Positions 1 to 11,264 of a stretch of DNA of 64,000 nt are shown piece by piece (position 1 is the first letter of the stretch; the number at the start of each line of letters is the position of its first letter). Location of the stretch: contig JAFEMH010002436.1 of assembly GCA_022495995.1 (NCBI GenBank), positions 62,001 through 126,000 of the forward strand. The letters are read 5' to 3'. The notes under the pieces are model-generated. The model ran no database searches. It was not told the DNA's origin and was given only the letters and a program-made list of their open reading frames with translations. This DNA is from Adenophora triphylla var. japonica (taxonomy: Eukaryota > Streptophyta > Magnoliopsida > Asterales > Campanulaceae). Position numbers and translations under genes: made by a program.

Positions 1-1045
1 CCTACGTATCCCAAGAGGGAATCAAGCCGGTTGTAGTTCAGACTATTCGGAGGCGTCTTACCCAAAGGAGACTGTTTGGAGGCGTCTGAACCCAGAGAGA
101 CACTATTTGGAGGCGTCTGAACCCAGAGAGAGACTGTTTGGAGGCGTCTGAACCCGATAAGACTATTTAGAGGCGTCTTAACCCGATGAGACTGTTTGGA
201 GGCGTCTGAACCCGATGAGACTGTTTGGAGGCATCTGAACCCGATGAGGGGCGTCTGAACCCGATGAGACTATTTGGAGGCGTCTGAACTCGATGAGACT
301 GTTTAGAGGCATCTGAACCCAGAGAGACTATTTGGAGGCGTCTGAACCCGATGAGAGACTATTTGAAGGTGTCAGAACCCATTGAGAGACTGTTTGGAGG
401 CGTCTGAACCCGATGAGAGACTGTTTGGAGGCGTCTGAACCCAGAGAGACTATTTGGAGGCGTCTGACCCAGAGAGACTGTTTGGAGGCGTCTGAACCCG
501 ATGAGAGACTGTTTGGAGGCGTCTGAAGCCAGAGAGACTATTTGGAGGCGTCTGACCCAGAGAGACTATTTGGAGGCATTTGAACCCGATGAGAGACTGT
601 ATAGAGGCATCTGAACGTGATGAGAGACTGTTTGGAGGCGTCTGAACCCTATGGGAGACTATTTAGAGGTGTCTGAACCCGATGAGAGACTGTTTGGAGG
701 CGTCTGAACCCAGAGAGACTATTTGGAAGTGTCTGACCCAGAGAGACTGTTTGGAGGCGTCTGAACCCGATGAGAGACTGTTTGGAGGCATCTGAAGCCA
801 GAGAGACTATTTGGAGGCATCTGACCCAGAGAGACTATTTGGAGGCATCTGAACCCGATGAGAGACTGTTTGGAGGCATCTGAATGCGATGAGAGACTGT
901 TTGGAGGTGTCTGAACCCTATGGGAGACTATTTAGAGGCGTCTGAACCCGATGAGAGAGTGTTTGGAGGCATCTGAACCCGATGAGAGACTGTTTGGAGG
1001 CGTCTGAACCCGATGAGAGACTGTTTGGAGGCGTCTGAACCCAGA
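1..1045. repeat. Minisatellite, about 28-33 bp units with ~268-bp higher-order period
   Basis: Roughly 35 tandem copies of a unit built around GTTTGGAGGCGTCTGAACCC, with variants such as TATTTGGAGG, GAAGCCAGAG, GACCCAGAG and AACCCTATGGG. The rare variants recur in the same order: GAAGCC at about 525 and 793, AACCCTATGGG at about 645 and 914. A block of about nine units (~268 bp) has therefore been duplicated. The first bases (CCTACGTATCCC) resemble a segment I associate with Ogre/Tat-type gypsy elements, whose untranslated regions are known to hold hypervariable tandem arrays. Membership in the element to the right is inferred. Confidence 0.93.
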
Positions 1046-1227
1046 TGCACGAGATGAACTAAAAGAGATGATTTTTTCGAGAATACAAGACATTATGATT
1101 TTCTATTGAATGAGATATGATTTCATACCTATGTTGTGCTTACCTGTAGCTGCCGGAGGGACTGAGGCTACAGTTGATGATGATGAAGAGTTGTTGGTTT
1201 GTCATGCAAGGGACGGTCTTTGTTGAT

Positions 1228-1378
1228 GATTTTCCATCCAACGTGGGGACTTTGATGAAGGCGTGCCGGTGCATACAGGCTTTGATAAAGGTGCGGCCAT
1301 GAGAACAGGCTTTTGATAATGATCCACCCATGAGAATGGGCTTTTGATGATGATTTGCCTATGAGAATGGGCTTTGAT
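1228..1378. repeat. Degenerate ~37-bp tandem repeat with hairpin units
   Basis: About four degenerate copies of a unit containing ATGAGAATGGGCTTTTGATG. Two copies form hairpins with a GAGA loop: CCCAT-GAGA-ATGGG at 1327-1340, and GCCTAT-GAGA-ATGGGC at 1357-1372, where one pair becomes a wobble. Short frames across it are compositional shadows, not genes. Confidence 0.55.
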
Positions 1379-1390
1379 GTCGCTGAGACT

Positions 1391-3098
1391 GATGAGCATT
1401 ATTGCTTGGAGATTGGGGCAGTTGAAGCTCTTTCAAACAATGCTGATGAATCTGAAGATGCCGAGACTGATGAAGATGATAAAGGCAGAATATGCCATGT
1501 GCAGGATTTGAAGTCTTTATCCTGGTTGTGATTTGAGGAGCAATCCCCATGATCAGATTGTGATCATTTGATTATTGTACCCTGTGGGGGAGGAAACGCA
1601 ACACTCTAGGCACTTTGCAAGGATTTGAATCTCAATTATTGTTGAATTTATGCATTATTAATCTTGATGCATGAGTCCATATCGACTGGGGATGAAAATG
1701 GAATGAGGATTTTGCATGGCTCGACGAGCTGATATGTATGTGTAGCAAATTATGGATTGTATATGGGATATGATGTGATGATGTATGTATGGTAATGAAT
1801 GGGTTGTGAACCCTCTCCCATGAACTTAATAAATGTATGAGTGATGGATGAGAAATGGTGGAGCTTAGGCAGTTCGGGGCGTACCCTGAGAGTGTAAATT
1901 GCAGCAGTTGAGCCGGTGATTGATAAGAACAACAAGCAGCAAAGGTAGTGCAGAGAATGCCCAAGCTTTGAAGAAATGACTAGGCAAAGCCCCAGTTAAT
2001 AATGCAAAGCAAACCCGAAGGGAACCCAATAAGGAGCACATCTATCATGTAGCAAAGTAAATGCAGAGAATACCCTGGCCAAAATACTGATACGGGAGAG
2101 CCTGAGAGAATGACTTAGCAAAAGCCCCAGCTTTAAGAGATCCTATGCAGCCCCATTGCAGACAAAATCATCATTCAGCCAAGGAGGCACCCATCTTTCA
2201 AACTTTAGTCAATCAGTCAATGTACAAGACTCAGAAATGTATATGTGCAGGGGCACATCTTTCGAAAAGTGGGAATGAATCCCGATTTTGTGTAACACAC
2301 TCGCTTTGAGTTTGACTCTTTTGAGAGAGTATAAGCATCACAAGGTGTGGAAAAGTGCATGGAAGCCCCTGCTGACAGAAAGACAGTGTTTGACTTTATT
2401 TCCCTATGATGGAGAGAGAGAAGACTTGTCGAGACATTTGAAAACTTGTCTTATTCATGATGATCATAAAGCTTCTTAAAACCCTTTATTGATGTTCGGG
2501 TTACTCAACCAATAAAACTGATATGAACAAATATTTTGATTAATCATGGGGAGAAAACCAACTGATATCAAGAATCAATTTTGGAAAGGTGGAAAGAAGA
2601 TTTATGTCTAGGGACGGCACTTGATGAGACCGGATTTTCTGAGATTTGAATGTGTGACCGGACCATTTCTGGTTGCCTACGTTCCCTCCATGGCGAGGAG
2701 CTCAGGTCCCCATAGTTCGGGAAAGTCCCGATTGAAAAGAGAAGGAATGTGGAAATTCGAGGATCTTTAGAGAATTGGAGAGTTGACGCACATGTCTCCT
2801 TGGAGTTTCAATGAAAGACACGGATGTGAAGCCCCAATGAGGCATCCACGAAAAGTGTTTGTGGAGGAAAAATGAAATATGCTCACATGAAGTGTCAAAG
2901 GAAAGAATTGAATTTGCACAATCTTTGATTGATGATCTTGAACCGATATGGATTAGATTCCAACTTAAGCAAGCAACGAAGCATTAATTTGACTTAGATC
3001 TCGAAGATATGAGAATGAAACTGCTATCCGGTAGGAACTGTAGCTGGGTTTCATGCTTCGATCGGCCATCAGGTGATTTGGAAAATTGATTGCATCAT
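1391..3098. other. No gene recognised; degenerate noncoding retroelement DNA
   Basis: I find no conserved protein. A segment near 2668 (GGTTGCCTACGTTCCC) is similar to the opening bases of the window, which suggests repeated modules within one Ogre/Tat-type noncoding region. Short frames at 1632-1964 (minus) and 2288-2479 (plus) show no family features. Confidence 0.5.
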
Positions 3099-3289
3099 GA
3101 CCTCTTAAGATGAGAGGTCGGCTGGGCCTTTTATTGACTGAACCTCTGAAGATGAGAGGTTGGTTTTGAGAATGTGTTTGGGATTCCTAAGGCGAGGATA
3201 TTGATTGCCTCTAATAATGAGAGGTCAAAATTGGTTTTGGCCAAAGGCAAGGGTAATGGTAATGGGAATATCCTCTAAAATCGAGAGGA
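3099..3289. repeat. Array of four short hairpins with changing stems
   Basis: Four spaced inverted repeats with loops of about 7 nt: GACCTCT/AGAGGTC (3099-3119), AACCTCT/AGAGGTT (3141-3161), GCCTCT/AGAGGTC (3207-3226) and TCCTCT/AGAGGA (3271-3289). The core CCTCT/AGAGG is constant. At the outer position, base changes on one arm are matched on the other in three of the four units. Spacing is 42, 66 and 64 bp. Confidence 0.7.
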
Positions 3290-3334
3290 TGGTTTAGGAT
3301 TGGTTTATGGATGATAATGAGAGGAAGTCCAAGC

Positions 3335-3600
3335 CATCGAGAACTTTTGTGAACTTGTGAGAATTCGGGCTCCTTTTTAATATTGGAGAGCTTTTCGAGA
3401 AGTCGGGGACTCTTGCTGAATTGTGAGGATTTGAAATCCTTCTTTTGATAACTTGGAAGAGCTCTTTGAGGAGTTGAGGACTTTTGCTGAACTGTGAGGA
3501 TTTAAAAAATCCTTCTTTTGAGAATTTGGAAGGCTTCCTGAGGAGCTGAGGATTATATTTGTCCTTCCTTCATGACTTAAGTACTTTGTGCATCGCCGAT
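3335..3600. repeat. About 71-bp degenerate tandem repeat, three copies
   Basis: The phrase GGACTTTTGCTGAACTGTGA and its variants recurs with starts near 3407, 3478 and 3550, so the period is 71-72 bp. Copies are diverged, with small indels. No ORF of interest crosses it. Confidence 0.7.
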
Positions 3601-5769
3601 TCTCAAAAATAACTTCTTGGCATTGCTTGGACTTCTCTCAGCAAGAAGTAAAGATGATGGATAAACAGGGTTTCAAAACATGCCGATCTTGAAATGAAAG
3701 GGTATTGTTTAGTGAGGATGAGGTAATGGCTTCCCTAGGGTGAAAGGCTTCAACCGCAATCTGTACCGCATGACCTAAACGAAATTAAGGCTTCATTGCT
3801 CGCTTAAGCTTAATTGAGAAAGATTATAGCAAATTCTTTGAGCGACGGACTGATGAATATGATGAAAGAGACGTGAGCATATGAGATGTGAGATGGGGAG
3901 TTGGTAAGCCTCAATTTGAGAAGGATATTAGTTGATTTTCTCACTCCGATTAATTGAAATATTACTCATTTCAAAGCATTAATGATTGAGCAGCACAAGT
4001 GATCATTTAGAATAAAACCATTTCAATTAGATGTGACGTGGTATGCAAGTGATGTCTTGAGTCTAGCAAGAAGAGAAACAAAGATTTTTATTACTGCAAA
4101 GCAAAATTGGTCCAAAGTGGACTCGACAGACTCATGTCCGAAAGGGACATTCTAGAACCTACGAAGTCTGATTGACTTATTCAACCTCAGATGGAAGGAA
4201 GAGCATCATTGACATTGATGGGGTGAGGACCCTTCTCAAACTTTCTGTCATTCATAAGTCGTCCTCCTTAGCTTGAGCAATCTGAGCAAACAACCGGGCC
4301 TCCCGCTCACGAGGAAAAAGCGTCTTTAAGGGCAGCTCGTAACTTTTCGATGGACACACCATTTGCACTCTGCTGATCCATGGGATACGAACTTCCAGAC
4401 TGGTGGGCCGTAATCTTCTCTGCACTAAACATCTCGGATACCAAATCAGATAAACAACCTCTCGAACACTTTAACTGCTTCCGCCTCGGGAATATGTACC
4501 AATCGAACGTCGGGCACAGGAGCACACACCCAACTTGTCGTGGCCCGTAGAGGTGAAGAGGTGATTGGTAAGGTGGTAGAGGAAAGGACCTTGAGATGGT
4601 ATGGGAGAGGGAAGAATAGGAAATGAGATGGACTCATGCAACATCTTATTAATGTTCAAGTAGAAAACAATGGCTTTTAAGTCCTATGAACGATTGGAAA
4701 AGGATAAGCCTTTATTCATGCAATCTAAACCTCGGGGGAACCTAGGGACACACCATCCAAAAATACACCAAATGTATTGATTAAAAATTAATAATAGGCA
4801 ATAATACCTAAATAAAACCCGAGCATTTATGGGACGGACGAGCAATCCCAATTTCAGGAGAAATTTGGGCAGCATAACGAGTATTCCCGAAGAAATTCAA
4901 GGAAAAAATCAGGCATGACCTCTTGTCGGTCACGTTGACAAGGCGACATGATCTCTCGTTAGAACATGGCGTAAGAGCGACATGTCCATACGCAAAACCA
5001 TGTTGTAATGGCAACATGCCCACACGTGCTATGTTTCGGGATAGGTATGAAAGCCTATTATAAATTTTGAAACAATTCATTTTAGTGTATTTGAAAATGG
5101 CGTGTCAAGAACCAACCGTTAGGTAAGCTTTAAAAGTGTGGCTCCACGTATAATGCACTAGGGGGATAGGATTGATTTTAGGCACTCAAGCATAGGCGAC
5201 ATACATCACTATCCGCGATGCCGTCCATCGCACCCGAGGGTTCTAGATTTATGTGATGAAGTGTGCGGATGACTATGTTCTTTTATTTGCGAAAATGATT
5301 TTTTTTATTCTTTTTTTTATATATTATTTTTTTATTTTTGGAAAAGGGGTGAGAAATGAAAAACAACACACACACTAAACCCCCACAGTGCACAATAATC
5401 AAAATAATCTTAGTTTAATCATGGGGGACTACCCCACAATCACAACCAGGTAGAACCAATCACCTCCTGCAGGTTGGCCAATCCTGTCGCACTACACAGG
5501 ATTAAGACCCCAACTTATATCGTGTGACAGGAAAGGCCAAAATTCCAGAATCCCAAGCAACAAGCACCAGCCCCAGCCTCCAAGCAACTCACTCAAACCA
5601 AGTCTCACAGAGAACAACAGAAGAAAACACGGAGTACAAAGACAACAAAGCGCATAAAATGCATTTAAGCACATAAAATGTCACACTACAAAGCACACAC
5701 AAATAAATTAAATGGACGTTGAACAAGAACGATAGTTTGACCCACTTTTTGAAAAACAAGTTTCAAATG
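3601..5769 (-). other. Noncoding interior (leader side) of a minus-strand Ogre/Tat-type element
   Basis: This lies directly inside the primer site at 5770-5787, so it should be the 5' leader of a minus-strand element. No gag or pol homology is recognisable; short minus frames near 4307-4640 are unassigned. It holds repeated GCGACATG-like words (4930-5035), including a hairpin CATGTTG/CAACATG around 5001-5020, and a pair of TGTCGC-type palindromic words at 5485-5498 and 5519-5531. Confidence 0.45.
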
Positions 5770-5787
5770 TCCCCAGCGGAGTCGCCA
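5770..5787 (-). other. Primer binding site, tRNA-Arg type
   Basis: Read on the minus strand this is TGGCGACTCCGCTGGGGA. It matches the 3' end of plant tRNA-Arg(ACG) including CCA with one mismatch. A tRNA-Arg primer is typical of Ogre-type elements. It fixes the element's orientation (minus) and the inner LTR edge about 1 base away. Confidence 0.82.
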
Positions 5788-5788
5788 C

Positions 5789-7178
5789 TGAATGTACGCT
5801 CGCCGAAAAAAATTATGAAATGGGAGTCGCCATGCCGTTTTAAAGGAAACATTGAAAACCTTTTTGAAAAGAGAATTTGGGTTCGGAGGTCATGTTACGT
5901 GTTGGGAAGAACTGAGAGTTCACCCAACACGCCTCATTCGTAAATGAGTCTTTCTATGTTCAACATTCAAAACATTCAAATGTGTGTGCAATTTGTGTGA
6001 GACGAGATATGTGATAAAATGAATATAAGTGCTTCGTTTTATTGATCAAATGAGAGAACAACTTGTGAACCATTTGGTAAGGGAGGCCACATCTCAAATA
6101 CAATGAAGAAGAACATATTACAACTAAAATGATGGTCTCTACAAAGTGGCTAGTTATGTCGCACTACACAGGACCTGGAGTGGCCAGTTGTGTCGCGTGA
6201 CATAACCTGCCTCTCTGCAGGGACTTTACAATTTTGAAATCAGAATCAACAGGGATACAATCAGATCGAATTAGAACACCAAATCAACTCAGAAAAGAAT
6301 GAATCAACCATGAATCGACCAAGGGGTGTGGATATGGAGGGATCCACACTCCCTTGATGAACAAGCCACAAATATAATGAGATTAAACCATGAACAATGA
6401 AATTATGACAAACAACTTGAATTAACGGAGAGATGGAAATTGTGACTTGATAATCAAAGCAGATGAAGCTTGATTATCAAGTCAATGAACAGAGATTATA
6501 ATGAATTATTCAATGAACAAATATGAGAGAGAGAAATATGAAGGGAATTGTTACCCTTGTAGATCCGCAATCACTACACCCATTTAGGTGTAGTGACCTT
6601 CAAATTAGCTGCAGGATGTGGATTTGAATCTAGAGATTGAGAGTAGCCTTGGATCTTCAGTTGGTATGGAGTATATGGAGGTAGATGGGTGGATATTGTA
6701 TGAGAGATGAGGGAATTGAAGGAAATTGTGTGGGTTTGTATGGAAGGAGGAGAGAGACAAGGTTCTGGGCGTATTTTGGCAGGGTAACAGTAGGGAGGCT
6801 GAAAAGGATCCTGAAATGAGAGGGGAAGGGTCTTATTTATAGGTTGTTGATGATGGGCAAATTGTGTTGTACGACCCAACGGTTGTGTTTTCCATGGCTC
6901 ATGATGTCGCACGACTAAGCAAGCCAATAAACGTTTATGGTGCCAAAGACCTGGTTCTGGAACATTCCAAGTTAATTCCTAACAAGTCCAAACTGAATAA
7001 TACCTTATAGGTCCTCTTGCCTGAGAAAAATACTTAAAAGTACTTCCTTCGCAAGAAACTTATAAAAAGTTTTCGAAAGTCTCGGAATGGACCGAGAATT
7101 TACCAAAATGCCCCTAGTGCAATTTTATCATATTAAATTGCACCTATAAAGAGTCTCGAATTGGATTGGGGTACTTAC
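5789..7178 (-). mobile_element. 5' LTR of Ogre/Tat-type gypsy element (minus strand)
   Basis: It begins right after the tRNA-Arg primer site; read on the minus strand it ends ...CATTCA. The GGGAGTCGCCATGCCGTTTT segment near the inner edge resembles Ogre/Tat LTRs and also a segment at about 19090. A minus-strand TATA box lies at 6832-6844. The outer edge is placed near 7178 because GGGGTACTTAC there matches the outer end of the related LTR at 20037. That edge is uncertain and no second copy lies in the window. Palindromic words occur at 6155-6204 and 6905-6916. Confidence 0.6.
6832..6844 (-). promoter_or_regulatory. TATA box of the Ogre-type LTR
   Basis: The minus strand reads CCTATAAATAAGA. 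It is followed downstream by about 1 kb of R-U5 before the primer site. The CpG-rich word TGTCGCACGAC lies about 65 bp upstream, at 6905-6915. Confidence 0.6.
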
Positions 7179-8289
7179 CGAAGTGGGAGAAGTATCATCT
7201 GGAGCGAAGGAGGATGACATCATGGAGGAAGTCAATACAACACCTGCGGCAGTAGCCACCCCATGAAAGGTAAAAATGGTTCTTTTGGTTTAAAAAACTT
7301 TTGGTTTGATGACGGACTGCGTCCCGAAGACAATATTTTAAATATTTGGATTTGTAATCGGCCCATAAGGGCCAAGACAATTTGCTTTTTTCAAGTGTTG
7401 GGTTGGTTCAACACTTTTTAAGTTTCTTAGGATAAAACTTTGCCTTGCTTGGATTTTGAAAACACTTTTTGCTCATGGCTTTTGAAAAATAAAAATAGAA
7501 GGTTGACATGCTAACCTTTTCGGAGATATTGACAACTTGCGAGTGGATGTATAAATCCTTGCAATCACTTTGATTGATATGTAAATGTCAATAACCTTTT
7601 GTTCTTAGGTGGCATGTATATGCCACAACCATATTGATAAATTCTGAGGGTCAAAACACATTGACTGAGTAGAGATGGGTAATTCATACATATTAAACGT
7701 ACGGGCCCATCACACACCTCGTGCGCTCCATGCGAGGTGTTTAAACCTTAATGAGATGAAAGAAAGTAAGTTATTTAAACCTTTGAAGGTATTAAGTACC
7801 TTTAACGGAGGTGAGATGGCCAGTCTCAAAACGGTTGTTTTCACGAGAATTTGTTTGAATTGGCGACCTCTTGCAAAATAATAAGATAGTGAGAGATTTT
7901 GATATCTATTCTGATGTCACATTTCATTTGATAAAAGGAAATAGAAAAGTACTAGAACTTCATAAAACAAATTACTTTAAACGAAAAGTAAGGAAATGAT
8001 TTAAATAACGGTCGTACCTGATTAAGATGTTAGCTTCTTGAAATGATGTCAACATCTTCATTTGTCACGGAGTTTATTCAAATGTTTCTTGTTTCCTTGC
8101 AAAATAGAAACATGTTAGGGGTGGGCGTTAGCTTAGCTAACGCCCCTCCGATGCTTAAGTCAGTAATTTGTTCAAAAGATAAACAAATTGAAACAAGTAC
8201 TTTTATTGGAAATAAAACTGTAAAGATCGTACCTTGGTTTTATTTGCATTGAAATGTAATTATTGAAACTTACATAAAATAGGACTTAA
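7179..8289. other. Unassigned gap between two retroelements
   Basis: AT-rich with no recognised protein. The frame at 7675-7881 has no family features. I looked here for the 3' LTR of the Tat element to the right, which should resemble 13992-14809, and did not see it, so that element's 3' end appears lost or very diverged. Confidence 0.4.
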
Positions 8290-8935
8290 GGTGAATGGCA
8301 TTCCAGCTTCGGGGAATCCTTGCTCCATCTAAGGTCGACAGCCAATATGAACCTTTACCTACTTCGACATCAACTAAGTATGGTCCTTCCCATTTGGGGG
8401 CCATCTTTCCAGCATTGGGTTCTCTTGTATTTTGAAACATTTTTCATAGGACTAGATCACCGACTTGGAACTTCCGCAATCTGACATTTTTGTTGTAGGA
8501 TTTGGCAATCTTTTGTTGATACGCTTCTGTCCTAATCTTGGCTAAATCCCTTAGCTCGTCAATGGTATCAAGATCATGACTCAGGTTGGCATCATTCTAC
8601 TCAGGTGTCCACATTTTATATCTGGCAGTAGGGATGACGACTTCTGTAGGGATGACTGCTTCTGCTCCAAATACTAAGGAATAAGGGGTTTGACCTGTTG
8701 CATTCTTTGGTATTGTTCTATCTGCCCAAAGAACAAATGGAAGCTCTTCTGCCCATCTTCCTTTCTTTTGATCTAGCCTCTTTTTTAAGTTGTTGATGAT
8801 TATTTTGTTACTTGATTCTGCCTGCCCATTAGCTTGAGGATGTACTGGTGCGGATGTCACCATCTTGACTCCCCATCTAGTGAGAAAATCCTGCATCTTC
8901 TTGCTGATGAATTGAGAGCCGTTGTCACATATTAT
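8290..8935 (-). pseudogene. Integrase core C-terminal half and tail (Tat)
   Basis: Continues the integrase from the segment above in the same frame after an in-frame TAA at 8936-8938. It shows CDNGSQF (second catalytic Asp region), the HPQANGQAESSN block with the catalytic Glu, and LPFVLWADRT. After further stops (TAG 8597-8599, TGA 8444-8446) comes the GPYLV-type tail typical of gypsy integrases. The longest uninterrupted piece is 8597-8896. These stops make it non-functional as read. Confidence 0.85.
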
Positions 8936-10118
8936 TTAAGAGGGGATGCCAAATATGCTAAATATATTTTTCTTAATGAAGGATATGACTTCTTTATCAC
9001 GAATATGCACGTAGGGTTCAGCTTCAACCCACTTTGAGAAATAATCAGTCATTGCTAGCAAAAATACTTTTTCTCCGGGAGCTTTAGGCAATTTTACCAC
9101 TATATCCATTCCCCACCTCATAAATAGCCAAGGGGAGAGGATTGGATGAAGCAATTCTGGGGGCTGGTGCAAGATGTCACTATGCCTCTGGTAGGAATCA
9201 CATTTCTTGGCAAAGATGGCAGCATCTTGACGCATTGTTGGCCAGTAGTAACCCATTCTTAGAGCTTTCATATGTAAGCTTCTTCCCCCAAAATGGTTAC
9301 CACACAATCCTTCATGCAATTCTTTTAAAACTTCCATTGCTTTGTCAGCTTCGAGACATCTTAAATATGGACCTGCAAAAGATTTCTTAAACAACATATT
9401 ATCTATTAACACGAATCTTGCAATTCTTATCCTGAATGCTCTGGCATTCTTTTCATCATCAAGGATGGTGCCATCTTGAAGATATTTAATTATTGGCGCC
9501 GTCCAAGATGTCTCTATCTGTTTATCTTGGATGTCGTCATCTGTACAAAAAAGTTCTAACCTTTCCACGGCAGGGATGTCGACATGTATGATTGGTATAT
9601 TGGTTTGAGATAAGCTTTTCAAGGCTGATCCAAGATTGGCCAATGCATATGCTTGAGAGTTTTCCTCTTGGGGTATTTGTTCAAAGGAAAAGGTTTGAAA
9701 TTTGCTTGCCATAATTTTTACAATGCCCAAATAAGCTGTCATCTTGGCATTTTTTGCTGCATAAGAACCATTAAAATGATTGACAAGTAACAATGAATCA
9801 CTATATACCTGTATTGCTCTAATGTTCATGTCTAGAGCCACGGTTAGACCCACGATTAAGGCTTCATATTCTGCTTCATTATTGGTAGCTTTAAAATCAC
9901 AACTAATGGCCTGGGGTATGATGTCCCCTTGTGGCGACTTTAGGACAACACCTAGCCATGTACCCCTCATATTAGAGGCACCATCTGTGAATAGAGTCCA
10001 CTTGCGCATGATGTCCCCACCTTGGAGCTGTTGGACTTCTAGTTCTACTTCCTGTTGCATGCTTGGACTAAAGTCTGCCACAAAGTCTGCAAGTGCTTGG
10101 GATTTTATTGCTGTCTAG
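8936..10118 (-). pseudogene. Second RNase H plus integrase N-terminal half (Tat)
   Basis: A 381-residue frame (8936-10081). Residues about 25-165 form an RNase H-like fold: WTLFTDGASN with the first catalytic Asp, NNEAEYEAL with the Glu, and VYSDS with the next Asp. This is the extra RNase H of the Tat clade. After a linker comes an integrase zinc domain (HEGLCGNHFGG ... CDSYQRH) and then the start of the catalytic core ([17 protein letters not shown]). The junction with the upstream RNase H lies near 10113, where one base appears to be missing. Confidence 0.88.
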
Positions 10119-11249
10119 GCTCATACTTGATGTCATAAGTGCTTAGTTGAACGGACCACTTGGCCATCCTTCCTGACATTTCTGGTTTTCTCATTACACT
10201 TTTTATCGGATAGTTAGTATGAATGACAATGATATGAGTTTTAAAATAATGTCTTAACTTAATTGAAGCAGTAATTAAAGCTAAGATCAATTTTCAAGGT
10301 GTGAATACCTGGTTTCCGCATCGAGCAGTGTTTTACTTACATAATATATTGGTTGTTGGACGCCATCTTGATCACGGACCAGGACGGCACTGACTGCAGT
10401 TTCGGAGATAGCTAAGTAAGCACATAATGGCTCACCTTCTTGAAGCTTCGAGAGTAGGGGAGGTGTTAACAGGTACAACTTTAAATCTTGAACGGCTTGG
10501 TCACGCTTTTCAGTCCACTCAAATCTAGAATTTTTCTTTAGGATATCATAGAATGGCTTGCATCTGTCTGAGGATTTTGAGATGAATCGATTCAATGCTG
10601 CCACCTTCCCTGTCAATCTTTGAACATCTTTGACGGATTTAGGCAACGCCAGGTTGATGATAGATTTTATTTGTTCTGGGCTTGCCTCTATTCCTCTTTG
10701 CGTTACCATGTAGCCCAAGAATTTATCGGACTTTATGCCAAAGTTGCACTTCGCTGGGTTTAACTTCATGTTGAATTTGTCCAGGATGTCAAAGGCTTGA
10801 GTAAGATCTCGAACATGATCTTCAGCTTTCTTTGACTTTATCACCATATCGTCGATGTACACTTCCATAGTGTCCCCAATATGATCTTTAAACATCATAT
10901 TGACTAGCCTATGGTATATGGCACCTACATTTCTTAGTCCAAAAGGCATTGCAATATAACAATAAATACCTGTGGGAGTAATGAAGGCGGTGTCCTCTTG
11001 GTTGGATGGCTCCATCTGGATTTGCTGAAATCCTGAAGATGCATCCAAGAAAGTCAACACTTCATGCCCAGAAGTATCATCGACCAAAGTATCAATATGT
11101 GGCAAGGGAAAAGGATCTTTGGGACAGGCTTTGTTTAAGTCTGTGAAATCGACACAAACTCTCCACTTCCCATTTTTCTTCTCTACCACCGCCACATTTG
11201 CTAACCATCTTGGGTATTCGACTTCTCTGATCATCTTAGCTTTGAGCAA
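10105..11249 (-). pseudogene. Reverse transcriptase and first RNase H (Tat)
   Basis: The 320-residue frame 10287-11249 is a gypsy RT. It has the VCVDFTDLNKACPKDPFPLP block, MPFGLRNVGAIY, the catalytic YIDD at 10848-10859, and the connection domain with VQRLTGKVAALNRFIS. The first RNase H starts at LCAYLAIS and continues past a one-base frameshift at 10291-10294 into the frame 10105-10290, which ends in YDIKYEPR, a typical RNase H end. An in-frame TAG at 11265-11267 separates RT from the upstream protease linker. Confidence 0.92.
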
Positions 11250-11264
11250 TCTGTCTACTTCTTC

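Noticed and set aside
1..1045. Regular repeats resembling a CRISPR array
   Set aside because: There are no unique spacers; units are directly tandem and degenerate, and the surrounding DNA is plant retroelement sequence.
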